This document shows, piece after piece, positions 7,180 to 15,578 of a stretch of DNA of 15,649 nt. The position numbers and the translations under genes are program-made. Source of the stretch: Caulobacteraceae bacterium (GTDB lineage Bacteria > Pseudomonadota > Alphaproteobacteria > Caulobacterales > Aquidulcibacteraceae); contig JADJCG010000035.1 in assembly GCA_016703335.1 (NCBI GenBank), forward strand, positions 1-15,649. The letters are read 5' to 3'. Under the pieces are notes generated by a model, which saw only the letters and a program-made list of their open reading frames with translations, ran no database searches and was not told the DNA's origin. Position 1 is the first letter of the stretch, and the number at the start of each line of letters is the position of its first letter.

Positions 7180-9376
7180 ATGTCTTTAAATCTCGACGCA
7201 CGTTCCGCGGCGATGCCGCTTCGCCCAAGGCGACAGCGGGCCGGTTCTGGTGCCCGCCAGTTCTTCGCTCCAAGAACAACGCCCGCGCACGCTGAAGCAC
7301 GGCGACACATTCGCAGTATACGACCAGAACGGCGACATCCTCGCCAGCGACGGCAGCCCCGAAGGCTTGTTTCACGCTGACATGCGCCACCTCTCGCATC
7401 TCGGACTGACCCTCAACGGCACGCGTCCGATGCTACTGGCGCGGCCTGCGCGACGACAACGCCGCTCTGATCTGCGACCTCTCAAACCCGGATCTTCTCG
7501 ACGCCAGCGGCACGATCGCGCTTCGGCACGACAGCGTCCACATCCGCCGCGTGCGGCTTTTGTGGGAGGGAGTCGCCTACGAACGCATCTCCATCAAGAA
7601 CTACGCCTACGAAACACAAGAGCTGCGGCTCTCGATCACCTTTGGAGCTGACTTCGCCGACATCTTCGAAGTCCGGGGCGCGCAACGGCCAGCGCGCGGA
7701 CGCGACGAACCTGCGCGCATAGAAAATGACACCATCGTCCTCGCGTACACCGGCCTCGATCACAAACTGCGCGAGACGCGGCTGCGCTTCGATCCACGCC
7801 CCGATGCGCTCACAGAATCGCGCGCCGCGTTTCAGCTAACTCTTGCACCTAGCGAGACACGCGTGCTGTTCTTCGAGACCTGCTGCGACGGGCCTTCCGC
7901 AAACCGGCGACGCACGCCGCGCGTTCTTCAGCGCCTTCAACGCCACGCCGCAGCCTCCGCCAACAACGCGCACGCGGCGTGTCGATCGAGCCTTCAAACC
8001 AATTACTCGGCGACGCGTTGGATCGCAGCGTCGCCGATCTTTACATGCTCTGCACGGACACCCCCGAGGGCCCTTACCCTTACGCCGGCATCCCTTGGTT
8101 CAGCACCGTGTTCGGCCGCGACGGCATCATCACGGCGCTCCAGACCTTATGGTTCGATCCAGCGATTGCGCGCGGCGTGCTTATGCACCTCGCTGCCAAC
8201 CAGGCCACGACGACAGATACCGCCTCTGACGCTGAACCGGGGAAAATTCTGCACGAGTTGCGACGCAGCGAGATGGCCGAACTCGGCGAAGTGCCGTTCC
8301 GGCGTTATTACGGCAGCGTCGATTCAACACCCTTATTCGTGCTGTTGGCCGGCGCATACCTCGATCGGACGGACGACGTAGAGACCATCCGCACGCTTTG
8401 GCCGAACGTTCAAGCCGCACTCAGCTGGATTGAAACTGACGGCGACCGCGATCGCGACGGCTTCGTCGAATACTTCCGCCAAACCGAACAGGGCCTCGCC
8501 AACCAAGGCTGGAAAGATAGTCACGATTCCATCTTCCACGCCGATGGCTCTTCAGCTGAAGGACCAATCGCGTTGGTAGAGGTGCAGGCCTATGTCTACG
8601 GCGCATGGCGCGCCGCAGCCAACATCGCGCGCTGCATGGGCGAACACGACCATGCGCGGCAGCTGGATACCCGCGCCGATGCCTTTCGGCAGCGCTTTGA
8701 CGCGACGTTCTACGACGAAACTCTTGGGTCCTATGCACTTGCGTTGGACGGTGAGAAGCGCCCCTGCCTCGTGCGCAGCTCAAACGCGGGACACGCGCTT
8801 TATACCGGCGTTGCACTTCCTCAACGCGCCCAACGCGTCGTCAACACGCTAATGGCTTCGTTCTCCGGCTTTGGCATTCGAACCATCGGCGCATCCGAAG
8901 CGCGCTACAATCCGATGAGCTATCATAACGGCTCCATCTGGCCGCACGACAACTCGATCATAGCGGCGGGTCTGTCGCGATACGGCTTCAGCAAGGAGGC
9001 CGCGCAGATCTTCGCAGGCATGTTCGACGCCTCCACCTACATGGACTTGCGCCGCCTCCCCGAGTTGTTCTGCGGCTTCTCGCGTCAGAGCGGCGCCGGA
9101 CCGGTGTTCTACCCCGTCGCCTGCGCACCGCAGGCATGGGCGACCGCCGCGCCACTGATGGCGCTACAAGCTTGCCTCGGCATGAGCTTTGAGCCGCAAG
9201 CCAAACGCATCACCTTCCGCCGCCCGATGCTGCCGTCGTTCGTCAACGAAATCGTACTCCGGCGCCTGCGCATCGGCGAAGCGGAACTCGACGTCAGCGT
9301 CAAACGCGCCGACAACGACGTCCTCCTCCAGGTCCTCCGCCGCGTCGGCGACGTGGAGATTGTGACAAGCCGCTAA
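7180..9376 (+). CDS. Amylo-alpha-1,6-glucosidase / glycogen-debranching-type enzyme (frameshifted)
   Basis: Glycoside hydrolase related to glycogen debranching enzymes, acting on alpha-glucans. ATG at 7180 follows GGAGA. The N-terminal domain has LKHGDTFAVYDQNGDI, GLFHADMRHLSHLGLTLNG, LLWEGVAYERISIKNYAYE and DFADIFEVRGAQRPARGRDE, the classic N-terminal signature of bacterial GDE-type enzymes. The C-terminal (alpha/alpha)6-barrel domain is intact from 7979: PYAGIPWFSTVFGRDGIITA, RDGFVEYFRQTEQGLANQGW and YNPMSYHNGSIWPHDNSI hold the conserved acidic and aromatic residues. About 732 codons, full length. Frame changes occur near 7245, 7440, 7890 and 7980. It is coupled to the GT4 gene; together they suggest storage-glucan or alpha-glucoside metabolism, often linked to stress in Alphaproteobacteria. 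It ends 40 bases from the convergent SIMPL gene. Confidence 0.92.
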
Positions 9377-9416
9377 CGCTACGGCCAGCGGCCATTCTAG
9401 CCCTCGCTGCGCAGGA

Positions 9417-10172
9417 CTATCGTGCGGCCAAGGCAGCCCCAACCTCGAACACCACCGAAACCTCCGCGGTGTAAAGTAAGGGTTCAGGCGCAATTGCCGG
9501 AGGCGGCACCGCTTGATCGCCAGGCGGCGCGTTGCGCACCGCGAACACCGCGCGGTTGCCGCTCTGAGCGATCATGTTGTTTGCGCCTTCTTCCACCAAC
9601 AGCAGCCGCCCGAGGCGGTGTCCGGCACCCTCTGAATAGACACGCGCTTTGTCGACGGCATCCGTGATGGCTGCTTCTCGTGCAGTCCGCCGCGCGCGAG
9701 CGGTGTCGCGAAGAGAAAATACAACGTCGTTTAACGCATCCGGTTGAGAGTTGACTGCAACTTCAACTGCGCGCCCCAAGAGCGCCAGATCGCGCACCAG
9801 AATCGTCACGCCGGCGCTCGCTTCGTATCCGTTGATACGATCCGGCCGACGATCGCCTCCTTCGCGCATCACCGGCGTCACCGAAACATCGGTGCGCTCG
9901 ACCGTTACACTCTGTGGGTCGATGGCGCGGACCGCGGCGTCGAGAGCTCGTGTGCGCGCGGAAATCTCGGTGGTCGCCTCAGCAGCCGTCCGCCCGGGTG
10001 CATAGTACGACAGGCGAACTCGCGCTTCATCTGGAGGCAAGTAGACTTCCGCGCGGCCAGCAACCCGAACTACGGCTGGATCGTAGGGGCGCAAGGGCTC
10101 CATAACTTGTGCCGACGCTGGCGTGGCGATCAAAACAATCAAAATGCCAAGGCTGGCGATCCAGGATCTCAT
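9417..10172 (-). CDS. SIMPL-domain (DUF541) periplasmic protein
   Basis: Secreted protein of the SIMPL/DUF541 family, which in some bacteria is linked to oxidative-stress defence; its biochemical activity is unknown. The frame is intact, one of the few in this window. I choose ATG 10172 rather than 10199 because GGGGGAA lies just upstream and the protein then starts directly with a signal peptide, MRSWIASLGILIVLIATPAS, cut near ASA-QV. The mature part has RVAGRAEVYLPPDEARVRLS, the family's opening strand, then SVTVERTDVSVTPV, GYEASAGVTILVRDL and AAITDAVDKARVYSEGAGHR, which are typical SIMPL motifs. 251 residues. It follows yciB and a possible tiny ORF on the same strand and is probably co-transcribed with them. 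Confidence 0.9.
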   Translation of the reverse strand: MRSWIASLGILIVLIATPASAQVMEPLRPYDPAVVRVAGRAEVYLPPDEARVRLSYYAPGRTAAEATTEISARTRALDAAVRAIDPQSVTVERTDVSVTPVMREGGDRRPDRINGYEASAGVTILVRDLALLGRAVEVAVNSQPDALNDVVFSLRDTARARRTAREAAITDAVDKARVYSEGAGHRLGRLLLVEEGANNMIAQSGNRAVFAVRNAPPGDQAVPPPAIAPEPLLYTAEVSVVFEVGAALAAR

Positions 10173-10229
10173 CAATTCCCCCAATGCAATTGTCCGCACA
10201 TAGTCAGCGGGCTTGCGGCGAAATCGTGA

Positions 10230-10325
10230 TCAGCCGCCCAGCAATTCAGGGTCGCGGCGCGTGAAGGGCTGGGTCCAATCCAATCGTCGGTAATGCTGCG
10301 GGCGCTTCGGCGCAATGTCGCTCAA
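10230..10325 (-). CDS. Candidate 31-residue ORF coupled to yciB
   Basis: A TTG at 10325 overlaps the yciB stop (TTGA) and opens a frame encoding (M)SDIAPKRPQHYRRLDW, then TQPFTRRDPELLGG and TGA. The composition (R, D, P, Y, W) looks like a real polar protein rather than an out-of-frame shadow. It would sit between yciB and the SIMPL gene in one transcript. Alternatives are chance or a misframed YciB C-terminus. I do not recognise it. Confidence 0.35.
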   Translation of the reverse strand: MSDIAPKRPQHYRRLDWTQPFTRRDPELLGG

Positions 10326-11084
10326 GAGCCGTTCTTTGTCACCGCGAAGTCAGGTGGTGCTGCTTGAGCGGCGTGCGGCTCACGCAGGTGTTTCAGCATG
10401 TAGGGGGTATTGAGCGCACCGAACGCCAACACGATCACAATGTTACCCAGCTTCCAGTTGGCCCAGACCCCCTCGGCATCTTGCGCCCCAAATGTCAGAC
10501 CAAACCATTCATAGACACCGGCCGGCGCAATCGGAATTCCAGCCATCACCATGGGCGCCTCGAAGCCCGGCACAAACGTGCGCCATAGATATTCATTCAA
10601 GCGCCATCGCTAAGAAAGCACGCCCAACGGATCGCCAGTGTGCGCCAGGCAAAGTCCGGAAAGGTCGAACACTTTCTCAAACAGTGACTTCCAGAGGTTT
10701 TACCGACGAGCAGCGGGACCAAAATCATCGCTGCCAAGAAGGAAACTGCTGGATCGTAGGCTTCACATAGATGAAAGCCCTTTCCTGAAGCAGGAATACC
10801 GATCAAGCCGAAGCCACCAACAATCGCCGATGAGAGCAGCATCATTTGTGAGATTGGCCCGCGGACAGAAGTTGGCGCACCGGAAACCGAACATCAGTGC
10901 CAACCCAGCACCGGTCCAGAAGAGGCGCGGTGTCTTCATTGATAAGTCCGCCAAGCAAGTTGATGCGCCGGAAGACATTATAGACCAGCACGAAGGCTAT
11001 CACGGGCACAAAATCAGCCCAAAGCTGGTTTGCCTTGCCAGCTGCGGTTGCCAGGCCGTTTCTCGGTTTGCTGCTGTCGATCAC
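10322..11084 (-). CDS. yciB: YciB/IspZ inner-membrane (septation) protein (frameshifted)
   Basis: Polytopic inner-membrane protein of the YciB/IspZ family, implicated in cell-envelope synthesis and septation. The start chosen is the GTG at 11084, with TAGGA six bases upstream, giving VIDSSKPRNGLATAAGKAN. Motifs then run through several frames: LWADFVPVIAFVLVYNVFRR, LMFGF, MMLLSSAIVGGFGLIGI, FLAAMILVPLLVGK (family block before a K-N-L-like turn), FPDFAWRTLAIRWACF (typical LP-x-x-W-x-x-L-x-x-W-x-x-F pattern), and the intact C-terminal part MNEYLWRTFVPGF to VANWKLGN-like sequence and LNTPYMLKHLREPHA. About 254 codons, somewhat longer than many family members because of a C-terminal extension. 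Frames change near 10970, 10880, 10790, 10690 and 10605. Confidence 0.75.
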
Positions 11085-11167
11085 ATCTGATCCTACGCAC
11101 ACCCCTGTCGTCCGGTTTTGCGACGGCCCCAACAAACGCATGAACGTACTCAGTCCGCGATGTGAAG

Positions 11168-11276
11168 TCTGGTTGGGCCAACGTGCTTCGTAGCGCGCAA
11201 TTCTGTGACCGGCCTACGCGCTTAATTGCTGCCGCTGGCGTCCTGCCCGCATGGACGCCTCAATTCGCATTTGCAG
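11168..11276 (-). repeat. Intergenic repeat family, copy A
   Basis: Shares with copies C and D the segment around TTGGGCCAACGTGC and with copy C the segment ACCGGCCTAC followed by AATTGCTGCCGCT. The two blocks are 36 bases apart (11175 and 11211), the same spacing as in B and D. A perfect hairpin, GGCGTCC (11237-11243) with GGACGCC (11253-11259), lies inside. It sits between yciB and the promoter of the plus-strand membrane/XRE pair. Confidence 0.6.
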
Positions 11277-11307
11277 CGAGACGAAGTTAGCGCGTTGTAT
11301 ATAATTT

Positions 11308-11336
11308 TTGACATGTTAAAAATGTTCGACTATAAC
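11308..11336 (+). promoter_or_regulatory. Consensus sigma70-type promoter for the membrane protein/XRE pair
   Basis: TTGACA at 11308-11313, exactly 17 bases, then TATAAC at 11331-11336. A second TATAAT-like box lies just upstream (11300-11305). The spacer contains two ATGTT elements joined by an A-run, also readable as ACAT...ATGT, a plausible site for the XRE regulator. Transcription would begin near 11343, which excludes ATG codons at 11313 and 11322 as starts. Confidence 0.75.
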
Positions 11337-11363
11337 CTACCCCCAAGAACACTGGGGTTGCCA

Positions 11364-11768
11364 ATGGCGGTGCGCGAGATTGTGGCGTGGGTGATGGTCG
11401 CCCTCTTTGGTGTAGTCGGGGCGTTTTGCTTGGTATCGATTTTGGATGCCGGCTTCGCGGGGCCGCCACAGGAGGCTGCGATCATCGCTGCTGGTATCGC
11501 CGTCGTGGTAGGCGTCGTTGTTTTGGAAGTCGCGCTCGCGATTTTCTTTCCGAGACAATCTGGGGCGCCGCCCGACGAACGCGAGCGGCTAATCGTTGCC
11601 CGCGCCGGCCATTGGGCCGGACTGGCTTTCTTGTTCGGAGTGCTGCCAGCGCTCGGGCACTACGTCGCCAATGGCAACGGCAACATCATGTTTAATGTGA
11701 TCTTGCTTTCCTTGTTTGTCTCTGGAGTGGCCGAATATGGCTCCCAGATCATTCTCTTCCGGCGATAA
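11364..11768 (+). CDS. Four-helix inner-membrane protein paired with an XRE regulator
   Basis: Small integral membrane protein of unknown function, 134 residues from the ATG at 11364 (MAVREIVAW). This start is preferred because the promoter occupies the upstream in-frame ATGs; TGGGG at 11353-11357 can serve as ribosome binding site. Four hydrophobic segments are visible: IVAWVMVALFGVVGAFCLV, IIAAGIAVVVGVVVLEVALA, WAGLAFLFGVLPALGHYV and IMFNVILLSLFVSGVAEY. A cytoplasmic loop between helices 2 and 3 has PPDERERLIVARAGHW, a DERE-type loop seen in membrane proteins encoded next to short XRE regulators (DUF2178-like pairs). The next gene begins 11 bases later. The reading frame is intact. Confidence 0.75.
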   Translation: MAVREIVAWVMVALFGVVGAFCLVSILDAGFAGPPQEAAIIAAGIAVVVGVVVLEVALAIFFPRQSGAPPDERERLIVARAGHWAGLAFLFGVLPALGHYVANGNGNIMFNVILLSLFVSGVAEYGSQIILFRR

Positions 11769-11779
11769 GGCCGCGTTGC

Positions 11780-12026
11780 TTGCCGAAGCCCCCACCAATC
11801 ACGAACCGCGTTAGAGAGCTTCGAGAGCAAGCAGGCGGTATGAGCCAGGCCGCGTTGGCGGACGCAATCGGTGTAACGCGGCAAACGATCATTGCGATCG
11901 AGCAGGGTCGGTACTCCCCCTCTCTAGAGAGCGCATTCCGAATCTCTCGCGTGTTTGGCGTCGGCGTCGAAGATGTTTTTGGCTGGAAGGAAGACCTCCG
12001 GCGAGCGCCTTCAAAGAAAAAAGTAG
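11780..12026 (+). CDS. XRE-family transcriptional regulator, YozG-like (C-terminus uncertain)
   Basis: Short helix-turn-helix DNA-binding protein. The only suitable start is a TTG at 11780 (PKPPPITNRVRELREQAG), with AAGG upstream. The helix-turn-helix is clear: MSQAALADAIGVTRQTI, then AIEQGRYSPSLESAFRI, and VFGVGVEDVFGWKED, the usual ending of this subfamily. The frame remains open to 12277 but overlaps the serine hydrolase there. A poly-A run at 12012-12022 followed by TAG at 12024 suggests that one miscalled A hides the true stop, giving about 82 residues. It probably controls the pair's own promoter, as related pairs do. Confidence 0.85.
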
Positions 12027-12089
12027 AGCGGCTGAAGCTCCGCGTCATCTCTGGCGTGATTGTAAGGGAAATCGCGATGCGAAGCGAGA

Positions 12090-13407
12090 ATGCCAACACC
12101 AAAAATCCGCAGAGGCCTCGGAGGACGCTGGTTCCGGATTGGCGTGACTGCGACGTTGCTCTTGATCGGTTGGACCGCAATGATTGCAACGGGCGTGCTT
12201 CAAGGATGGTCGCACCGGCCCCTGGCGCCCCGCGGCGACACGTCCGCATTCGTGACGGCCGCGGTCGCGCGGATTGACCACGAAAACGCAGGCAACGCTG
12301 CGTTCGTATTGCTTGACGATGGTCGTGTCGTTGCTGAGCATTTCCAATCGATCGGCGAACCGGTTGATCGCGACACGCTCTTTCAAGTGGCGTCGCTCAG
12401 CAAATGGGTGACGGCATGGGGAGTCATGACGCTGGTGGACGAAGGTCGCATCAATCTTGACGCGCCCATCTCCACCTATCTCAAACGCTGGCATTTGCCG
12501 GACGGGCGCCTTCGACGAAACGCAGGTCACGGCCAGACGCCTCTTGAGCCACACCGCAGGCCTGACCGATGGTTTGGGCTACGGAGGATTCGCGCCGGGC
12601 CAGGCCGTCCAGCGGCTTGAAGATTCACTGACGCGCGCGAGCGATGCATCACCTGGCGCCGATGGACGAGTTCGCGTCGGCGCCGAACCAGGAGAAACCT
12701 TCCTCTATTCCGGCGGCGGCTACGCGCTCCTGCAATTGGTGATCGAGGAAGTCTCCGGCGAACCGTTCAACGACTACATGCGGCGCGCCGTGCTTTCCCC
12801 GCTCGGCATGACCCGCTCGACTTTTGTCTTGCCCGAGGGCGCACCCAACGTAGCTCAGTCTTTCAACGAGCATGGCGAAGAAGCGATCCTCTATAACTTC
12901 TCCGCGCCAGCAGCGGCCTCGCTCTACACATCTGCGGCTGATCTAACTCAGTTCCTGCAGGCGAATGTCGCCGGAGAGAATGGCACACTGCCCGGCCGAG
13001 GTGTTTTGACGCCCGAGGCACTGGCCGAAATGCGCCGTCCGCATGCCTATCAGTATGGCGCGGAGATTTGGGGGCTCGGAACAATCCTCTATGCACCAAA
13101 CAATGCCGACGGCTTCGTTGTTGGTCACGATGGCAGCAACACACCGGCAATCAACACCAGCGCGCGCATTGATCCGGCGACTGGCGACGGCATCATATTG
13201 CTTGAAACGGGCAATGCCCGGCTCGCCACCGACATTGCCGGCGAATGGGTGTTTTGGAACACCGGAAATGTCGACCTCTTTGTATTGCTCGCCGATACGC
13301 AAAGCGCGTTTCCCATCCTCGTCGCGGGTTGGATTGCTATTTTCATCGGCGCGACCGTGCTCAGCGGTCTTGTTCTGCTGCGACGCAGGCGGCGCCGTTC
13401 AGCGTGA
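12090..13407 (+). CDS. Membrane-anchored serine hydrolase (beta-lactamase/penicillin-binding-protein fold, one frameshift)
   Basis: Class C beta-lactamase-like serine hydrolase (family S12 fold). ATG at 12090. An N-terminal membrane segment (VTATLLLIGWTAMIATGVL) precedes the catalytic domain. Motif 1 is VASLSKWVTAWG, with nucleophile Ser102 and Lys105. Motif 2 is the tyrosine motif in LYSGGGYALLQLV. The HDGSN box stands for motif 3 (HxG). LLSHTAGLTDGLGYGGFAPG is the usual block between motifs 1 and 2. A second membrane helix (FPILVAGWIAIFIGATVLSG) and an arginine-rich tail close the protein, so the catalytic domain is probably periplasmic and anchored at both ends. About 439 codons. One base appears inserted near 12510. 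Substrate is unknown; members include peptidases, esterases and D-amino-acid hydrolases, and no antibiotic role can be claimed. It begins 63 bases after the presumed XRE stop and may be co-transcribed. Confidence 0.88.
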
Positions 13408-13410
13408 ACG

Positions 13411-13534
13411 TCCGCAATGGGCCATTGTACGACATAGCCGCGATTTTCGTGAGCGGCCTACTCTCCCGATTGCAGTCAGTCGCTTAGCGCTCGCAGCAAC
13501 GGCGCGTTGTCGCCGGAAGCGGTCATTCACTTAG
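13411..13534 (-). repeat. Intergenic repeat family, copy B
   Basis: Contains GGGCC (13419) and GGCCTAC (13455), 36 bases apart as in copy A, then a region ending CGGAAGCGGTCATTCAC that corresponds to CGTAAACGGTCATTTGC in copy C. From AGCGG/ACCGG to the end both B and C are 83 bases. It starts 4 bases after the serine hydrolase stop and overlaps the stop of the minus-strand gene. Confidence 0.55.
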
Positions 13535-14265
13535 TGCCGTAAGCCTCAATAGCTTCCGCGACCGAAATCGCTGAGCTGCAGTTTGGGCACGTCGTCGATC
13601 CGAAGATGTGCTTGACGCCAATTGCCGTTGTATTTTTCGCGCGCTGAATGGCTTGCTGATACAGCCAAGCGCCGACCGGCGCCAACGCGTCGGGCGATGC
13701 GGGCACAATCGGGACGCGGTTCACGTTTGTGTTTCTGACGTAGTCGTCGCAGCTAGCGAAATAGCCCAAACTTTCCCATCGCCAGAAACAGCGCATGATT
13801 GCAGTGCGCGCAAATACCGTCGAACTCCTCGGTGGCGAGGTGATCAAGCACACGTCCCCAAAGTGCTTCGCCACGAAAGGCAGCAGCAGCCTGTAGCAAG
13901 TAAGGAAACTCCGATTCATCAACTCCTTGATCGTCCAAGCTCGCTTCGGTGCACTCCGCCAAATCAGGAACGAGTCCCAACACTGCCTCGTCCGGCACAG
14001 CGCCACCCCGACGATCCCACGACGATAGAATTGCGCCAATCAACATAAGCGCATTACGCCGTTCGCTAGGTGGAAGCGCGGGCAGCGCTCTATGCAGAAG
14101 AGGGATCGCCGCGAAGCTTGCTGAATACACCGACCCTTGATGGCAGAGTCGGCCCCACAAGTCTGACAGCTTGGCCTCTGTCGGTGACGACACCCAATCA
14201 TCAATAAGCGTGGGTATTTGCGCTGCGTCGCCATACGCATCGGTAAGAGCTGACCACTGGATCAT
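13527..14265 (-). CDS. Unnamed protein with two CxxC pairs (one frameshift)
   Basis: About 245 residues; I know no function. From the ATG at 14265 the first part is intact: MIQWSALTDAYGDAAQIPTL, LWGRLCHQGSVYSASFAAIP and LLHRALPALPPSERRNALML. The CHQG-S/T-V-Y-S/D-A-S-F/Y-A-A-x-P block recurs in many uncharacterised, probably helical-repeat bacterial proteins. A missing base near 13790 (in a G-run) shifts the frame; reading then continues GYFASCDDYVRNTNVNRVP to TTCPNCSSAISVAEAIEAYG. The two CxxC motifs, ICAHC before the break and CPNC near the end, could bind zinc. No good ribosome binding site precedes the ATG. It lies alone between repeat copies B and C. Confidence 0.7.
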
Positions 14266-14296
14266 CCAACGAAAGCTAGCGCCACGCTCCGCGTCG

Positions 14297-14425
14297 CGCC
14301 ACCGTCCGCCAGGACCAGCGTGTCGTCGAGCGAAACTCTTGGACCGGCCTACTCGCTCAATTGCTGCCGCTTGCGCCCTGAGCGCGTGGACGGCTCAAGT
14401 TCGCCGTAAACGGTCATTTGCCCAG
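14297..14425 (-). repeat. Intergenic repeat family, copy C
   Basis: Shares CGCCACCGTC with copy D at its left end, GGACCGGCCTAC and CAATTGCTGCCGCT with copy A, and its right end with copy B. It ends 3 bases from the stop codon of the COQ9-like gene and starts 31 bases upstream of the CxxC gene's start. Confidence 0.6.
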
Positions 14426-14428
14426 TGC

Positions 14429-14967
14429 TCAGAGTTTCAATGCCGCCATCAAACGTGCGGTTAGATTTCTGGTTAGCCCGCCTTCACCTTTGGGATCGAA
14501 AAGCCATGCAAACACGATGGCCGTGTACGCGAGATTCAGCATGGTCACGGGCGCGCCTGTCACCCTGCTGGGACTGGGCATCAAGCACGCAAACATCGCG
14601 CGCGATGTCCGTTGCATCTAGCCAAGGCCTGGAACGGATGAAGCAGGTCAAACATCATCACGCGGCGCACAAAGGGTTTCAACGCGGTGTTCTGAGAGAG
14701 ACGCTCAAGAATGACCTCGGTCATTGTGCGCGCCGGGGCATCTTCAAACGTCGCTCTCATACTTGCGTCCGATACTTCACTGATGAACCAGATGGCGTCG
14801 CGCGATCCCGCGGGAAACAGAAGACGCCAGCGCTCAGGGTCTTGAAGCGCGACTTCCGAGCCCGCTCGCAATGCGGCACTCCCCCAACCAGACGCAGAAC
14901 AAACGCGAACCAGCTCCCGCGCGAGCGCGATCTTTTCTGGCGGCGCGTCTAAAACGTCCCAGCGCAT
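14429..14967 (-). CDS. COQ9-like (TetR-fold) protein, tandem copy 2 (frameshifted)
   Basis: About 179 residues. ATG at 14967, two bases after the stop of its upstream paralogue, so translationally coupled. The N-terminal helix pattern, EKIALARELVRVCSASGWGS then AALRAG, followed by WRLLFPAGSRDAIWFISEVS, resembles the COQ9 plan (G-W-x-x-x-x-L-R-x-A ... LFP-x-G-x-x-D). Next come VILERLSQNTALKPFVRRV and FDLLHPFQAL. After a break near 14615 the frame gives MLNLAYTAIVFAWLFDP, corresponding to the hydrophobic helix of COQ9 proteins before the Trp/Tyr-Leu-x-D turn, and ends LTARLMAALKL. COQ9 proteins bind lipids and assist ubiquinone synthesis; this protein is divergent and lacks the usual D-x-N-x-Y-T-K-R block, so function is open. 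Confidence 0.5.
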
Positions 14968-14970
14968 CGG

Positions 14971-15493
14971 CTAATCTAATCCGGCAATGGCGAGAAAACG
15001 CCGGGTGGCACGATCTGTTCGGCGCTGGTCCTCGGTGTGGTCGCCAATCCAGACGAGGACGCACGCGCTGTATGCCAGCACCAAAGTCCAGCGCTCAATG
15101 AACTGCCCCACCGGCCCGCTGCGCCGGTATCCTCCGCGACACAGCAGCATTCGCTCAGCGGTGCGGGCGGTCCGGAGTGAGAGTGTCAAACGGGTGCAGG
15201 AAATCACTCTTCGCAAGCTGCGCCACTGAAGACTTAAGGGGTTGATTGTCGGCGAAGCGTCGCAAGATAATGTCGACCATGGAGGCTCGCTCAGCATTCG
15301 CCCACGCGCGAAGCATTTTGTTGATCGGCGCCTTCGTTCAGGCTCCTCGCGACACTTCGTATGCCATTTGGCCAAATATATTGCTGCTGCTCGAACGTAA
15401 TGTGATGGCCAGCACAGAAGGCCTCGAACGTCGACCGCGACCAGCCCCGTTCACCAGCTTCAGCGGCAAACGCCAGCGCTAGATCGGCCTCAT
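14971..15493 (-). CDS. COQ9-like (TetR-fold) protein, tandem copy 1 (frameshifted)
   Basis: Paralogue of the following gene. The coding frame opens near 15493, where an ATG after GGGGAG lies one base out of frame, giving ADLALAFAAEAGERGWSRST, FEAFCAGHHITFEQQQYIWP and NGIRSVARSLNEGADQQ. After a shift it reads MLRAWANAERASMVDIILRR and FADNQPLKSSVAQLAKSDFL, then HPFDTL, which aligns with TMTEVILERLSQNTALKPF and LLHPFQAL of the neighbour. A last shift gives RTARTAERMLL and ERWTLVLAYSACVLVWIGDH, ending FLAIAGLD. About 174 codons. Alignment with its paralogue in all three parts shows this is one real gene with two or three indels. Which family it belongs to is an inference from pattern only. Confidence 0.5.
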
Positions 15494-15578
15494 TGCTCAG
15501 TGGCTCCCCGATTCATGGGCTGTCCCGCCACACTCGTGGCTAAGAGTTCGCTTCGCCATTGGGCTGGCCGCTTGTCAA

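Noticed and set aside
12027..12277. C-terminal extension of the XRE regulator
   Set aside because: It overlaps the signal-anchor region of the serine hydrolase in another frame and has no domain features; a poly-A miscall hiding the stop is simpler.
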